From CAYXOX01 sp964466745 (GTDB taxonomy: Bacteria > Pseudomonadota > Alphaproteobacteria > Rhodobacterales > Rhodobacteraceae), in assembly GCA_964466745.1 (NCBI GenBank), contig CAYXOX010000156.1, positions 1 through 7,017 on the forward strand: DNA of 7,017 bases. Direction: 5' to 3'. The notes beneath the pieces were generated by a model. It was not told where the DNA came from and searched no databases. It was given only the letters and a program-made list of their open reading frames with translations. The position numbers and the translations under genes were made by a program. Below, in pieces: positions 5,104 to 7,017 of the stretch (position 1 is the first letter of the stretch; every line of letters begins with the position of its first letter).

Positions 5104-6330
5104 ATGAGCACATCGAGCCCCGCGCGGCCCCCCATCGAAACCACGGAGATCCTCGTTTCCGGCGGCGGCGTCGCTGGGCTTGCCGCGGCCGCAGCCTTCG
5201 GCGCGGCCGGCTTCGACGTGATCTGCGTGGACCCGGCGTCGCCGGTGACGGAACGCGACGCCGAGGGGTCGGACCTGCGCACGACGGCCTTCCTGCAACC
5301 GGCGCAGGCCTTTCTCGAACGGGCGGGGCTGTGGGAGCGGCTGGCGCCCCACGCCAGCCCGCTGCAGGTGATGCGCATCGTGGATGCAGGCGGCCCGGAA
5401 CCCGAGGCACGCCTTTGCAAGGAATTCGATGCCAGCGACATTTCCGAGAAGCCCTTCGGCTGGAATCTACCCAACTGGTTGCTTCGGCGCGAGATGGTGG
5501 CCCGGCTGGCCGAGCTTCCCGGCGTCTCGTTCCGACCCGGCGTGGGAACCGCCTCGGTGCTCGCCCGCGAGAGCGAGGCCCGCGTGACGCTGACCGACGG
5601 CACGCGCGTATCCGCGCGCCTCGTGGTGGCCGCGGACGGCCGCGGCTCACCGGTGCGCGAGGCCATGTGCATCGGCGTGCGGCGCACGCGCTACGGCCAG
5701 AAGGCGCTCACCTGCGCGCTCACCCACCCGATCCCGCACGAAAACGTCTCCACCGAGGTCCATCGCTCCGGCGGGCCCTTCACGCTCGTGCCCTTGCCCG
5801 ATCACGAGGGCCTGCCCTGCTCGGCCCTGGTCTGGATGGAACGCGGCCCCGAGGTTGCGCGGCTCGCCGCGCTGGACGCGGCGGCGTTCGAGCGGGAGGC
5901 CACGGAGCGGTCGTGCCACCTGTTCGGGCCGCTCCGGCTCGTGACCCGCCGCACCCACTGGCCGATCATCAGCCAGATCGCCGACCGTTTCGTGGCCGAG
6001 CGCGTGGCCCTCGTGGCCGAGGCGGCGCATGTCGTGCCGCCCATCGGCGCGCAGGGGCTCAACATGAGCCTTGCCGACCTGCGGGTGCTCCTCGATCTCT
6101 GCGAGGAGGACAGGAACGCGCTCGGCGCGCCGGCGCAGCTGGCCCGCTACGAGCGCGCGCGCCGCGCCGAAGTGGCGCTGCGCATCGCCGGGGTGGACCT
6201 GCTGAACCGCGCCTCGATGCTCGCCCCGCAACCGCTGCGCGACCTGCGTGCCCGCGCGCTCGATGCGCTCTACTCCGCCGCGCCGGTGCGCCGCGGGCTG
6301 ATGCAGCTCGGCCTCGGCGCGCGGGGCTAG
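5104..6330 (+). CDS. UbiH/UbiF/COQ6-family FAD-dependent hydroxylase (ubiquinone biosynthesis)
   Basis: The 408-residue product is full length for the flavin hydroxylases that add ring oxygens to ubiquinone intermediates. Motifs in order: FAD-binding ILVSGGGVAGLAAAAAF with a closing acidic residue in CVD (16-43); NLPNWLLRREM (121-131); VVAADGRGSPVR (174-185), the DG motif; and VALVAEAAHVVPPIGAQGLNMSLADL (301-326), the second FAD/ribityl region. In most family members that last block reads GDAAH; here it is AEAAH. ATG 5104 is chosen because AGGAGGTG (5090-5097) lies 6 bases before it. No signal peptide is present; these enzymes work at the cytoplasmic face of the membrane. Which ring position it hydroxylates (UbiH, UbiF, UbiI or the broader UbiL/UbiM types) cannot be decided by eye. 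It follows the peroxidase gene by 88 bases on the same strand and could be co-transcribed or have its own promoter. Confidence 0.88.
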   Translation: MSTSSPARPPIETTEILVSGGGVAGLAAAAAFGAAGFDVICVDPASPVTERDAEGSDLRTTAFLQPAQAFLERAGLWERLAPHASPLQVMRIVDAGGPEPEARLCKEFDASDISEKPFGWNLPNWLLRREMVARLAELPGVSFRPGVGTASVLARESEARVTLTDGTRVSARLVVAADGRGSPVREAMCIGVRRTRYGQKALTCALTHPIPHENVSTEVHRSGGPFTLVPLPDHEGLPCSALVWMERGPEVARLAALDAAAFEREATERSCHLFGPLRLVTRRTHWPIISQIADRFVAERVALVAEAAHVVPPIGAQGLNMSLADLRVLLDLCEEDRNALGAPAQLARYERARRAEVALRIAGVDLLNRASMLAPQPLRDLRARALDALYSAAPVRRGLMQLGLGARG

Positions 6331-6763
6331 TCCGTGTGGGCAGCACCGGGCGGGCCGCGAGGCACGTGCCTGCCCGCAACGGCGAGTCGCCTGTTTCGGC
6401 CGCCGCGCAACAATATTTCGCTGCGCCTGCGAGAAAGGCTGATTTGTCACACCCCATGCCGTGTTGCAGAAGCGGCAGGCGCCCCGCCCCGCCTCGGCGA
6501 AGCGCCGACGAGTGGCGCCACCAAGCACATGATATGAATTGATTTTGCAGGGAGTCCTGTCGCCGCCCCCGCGAGACGTCAGGCCAGCCTGACGCCTCGC
6601 GGCGTAAACCGGCCGGGCAGAAAGGTGCCGTTTGATGCGGCAGTCGGCGCTGATAATGTGCACCGCGAACCGGAGAGGCTCCGGGAGGGCCCGCCGAGGA
6701 GAAAACCTGAGGGCGGCCTTCCCGAACCGCGCGATCCGGTGATCGGATGAAAGGGAGGGGTCA
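6331..6763 (+). promoter_or_regulatory. 433-bp hairpin-rich intergenic leader before acs
   Basis: No convincing gene lies here on either strand. Palindromic elements include AGGCACGTGCCT (6360-6371, 30 bases after the hydroxylase stop, possibly part of its terminator with flanking GCGGGC/GCCCGC), TCGGCG-aag-CGCCGA (6494-6508), GTGGCGCCAC (6512-6521), the long stem at 6571-6600, and CCGGAG-agg-CTCCGG (6670-6684). A weak -10-like GATAAT (6652-6657) preceded by TTTGAT (6631-6636) has too short a spacer to be trusted. The length and structure fit a complex acs control region; acs is commonly regulated by carbon source, though no specific operator is identified. Confidence 0.45.
6571..6600. other. 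Long near-perfect hairpin upstream of acs
   Basis: Left arm GCGAG-A-CGTCAGG (6571-6583), loop CCAG, right arm CCTGACG-C-CTCGC (6588-6600): twelve base pairs with a single A/C mismatch and a tetraloop. It is the strongest hairpin of the window. No T run follows on either strand, so it is not an obvious intrinsic terminator. It lies 164 bases before the acs start and could be an mRNA leader structure, an operator dyad or the end of the ubiH-like transcript. Confidence 0.6.
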
Positions 6764-7017
6764 ATGAACGTCCAGGACAAGTCCGCAGCCGAAACCGTGT
6801 ATCCGGTGCCCGAGGAGGTCGCGCGCCGCGCGCATGTGGATGCCGCGCGCTACGAGGAGATGTATGCGGCCTCCATCGCCGATCCCGATGCCTTCTGGGC
6901 AGAGCACGGCCGACGGATCGACTGGATCAAGCCGTTCACGAAGGTGCGCGACATCGACTTCACCCTCGGCAACGTTTCGATCAAGTGGTTCGAGGACGGC
7001 ACGCTGAACGTCGCCGC
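6764..7017 (+). CDS. acs: Acetyl-CoA synthetase (acetate-CoA ligase), N-terminal part
   Basis: The first 84 codons are present; the frame runs off the window. The start follows a strong ribosome site (AAGGGAGGGG, 6751-6760). The sequence YPVPEEVARRAHVDAARYEEMY, DPDAFWAEHGRRIDWIKPFTKV and VSIKWFEDGTLNVAA is the typical N-terminal ACAS_N region of AMP-forming acetyl-CoA synthetase, which activates acetate through acetyl-AMP to acetyl-CoA in the cytosol. The adenylate-forming core and the C-terminal lysine that is usually acetylated lie beyond the window. Related propionyl-CoA synthetases have a different N-terminal pattern, so acs is preferred. The long structured leader suggests transcription from its own promoter. 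Confidence 0.95.
   Translation, partial: MNVQDKSAAETVYPVPEEVARRAHVDAARYEEMYAASIADPDAFWAEHGRRIDWIKPFTKVRDIDFTLGNVSIKWFEDGTLNVA

Noticed and set aside
5331..6542. Plus-strand 403-codon open frame overlapping the FAD hydroxylase
   Set aside because: Arg/Ala-rich shadow frame; the other plus frame holds all the UbiH-type motifs and a strong ribosome site.
1..7017. Mobile elements, CRISPR arrays, tRNA/rRNA genes, toxin-antitoxin or defence systems
   Set aside because: No transposase or integrase motifs, no regularly spaced repeats, no tRNA-like cloverleaf noticed and no defence-type proteins. The gene content is ordinary metabolism and regulation.

Overview
The window is GC-rich DNA with dense, mostly single-gene transcription units and a gene set typical of an alphaproteobacterium. 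The protein styles (class I IlvC, Acs N-terminus, UbiH-type hydroxylase, Lrp/AsnC pairs with a Trp in the recognition helix) best suit Rhodobacterales; this is inference from remembered family patterns, not a database search. A run of 10 Ns at 328-337 shows it is a draft scaffold.

Layout, left to right. (1) Minus strand, 1-327: an internal piece of ilvC, cut by the window edge and by the N gap. (2) 338-525: an AT-rich intergenic region with a promoter-like sequence and a dyad. (3) Plus strand: two Lrp/AsnC-family regulators, 526-981 and 1200-1658, clearly paralogous, separated by a 218-bp spacer rich in inverted repeats. (4) Plus strand, 1872-2999: a class V PLP aminotransferase of the alanine/serine-glyoxylate type. 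(5) A convergent spacer with GC-rich hairpins. (6) Minus strand, 3204-3698: a small exported Sel1-repeat protein, whose 5' end collides with (7) a plus-strand di-heme cytochrome c peroxidase/MauG-like gene ending at 5015. The signal-peptide frame of gene 7 appears to carry a one-base shift. (8) Plus strand, 5104-6330: a UbiH/UbiF/COQ6-type FAD hydroxylase of ubiquinone synthesis. (9) A 433-bp hairpin-rich leader, then (10) the first 84 codons of acs (acetyl-CoA synthetase), cut by the right edge.

Functionally this is core metabolism plus local regulation: branched-chain amino acid synthesis (ilvC) faces amino-acid-responsive regulators and an aminotransferase; periplasmic peroxide or redox chemistry, quinone synthesis and acetate activation follow. 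I see no mobile element, CRISPR array, tRNA, rRNA or defence system, and no convincing new multi-gene system. The points most worth a second look are the near-identical TGATCAT(A/G)TC elements inside dyads upstream of both Lrp/AsnC genes, the head-to-head overlap and probable frameshift at 3649-3735, and the long hairpin upstream of acs.
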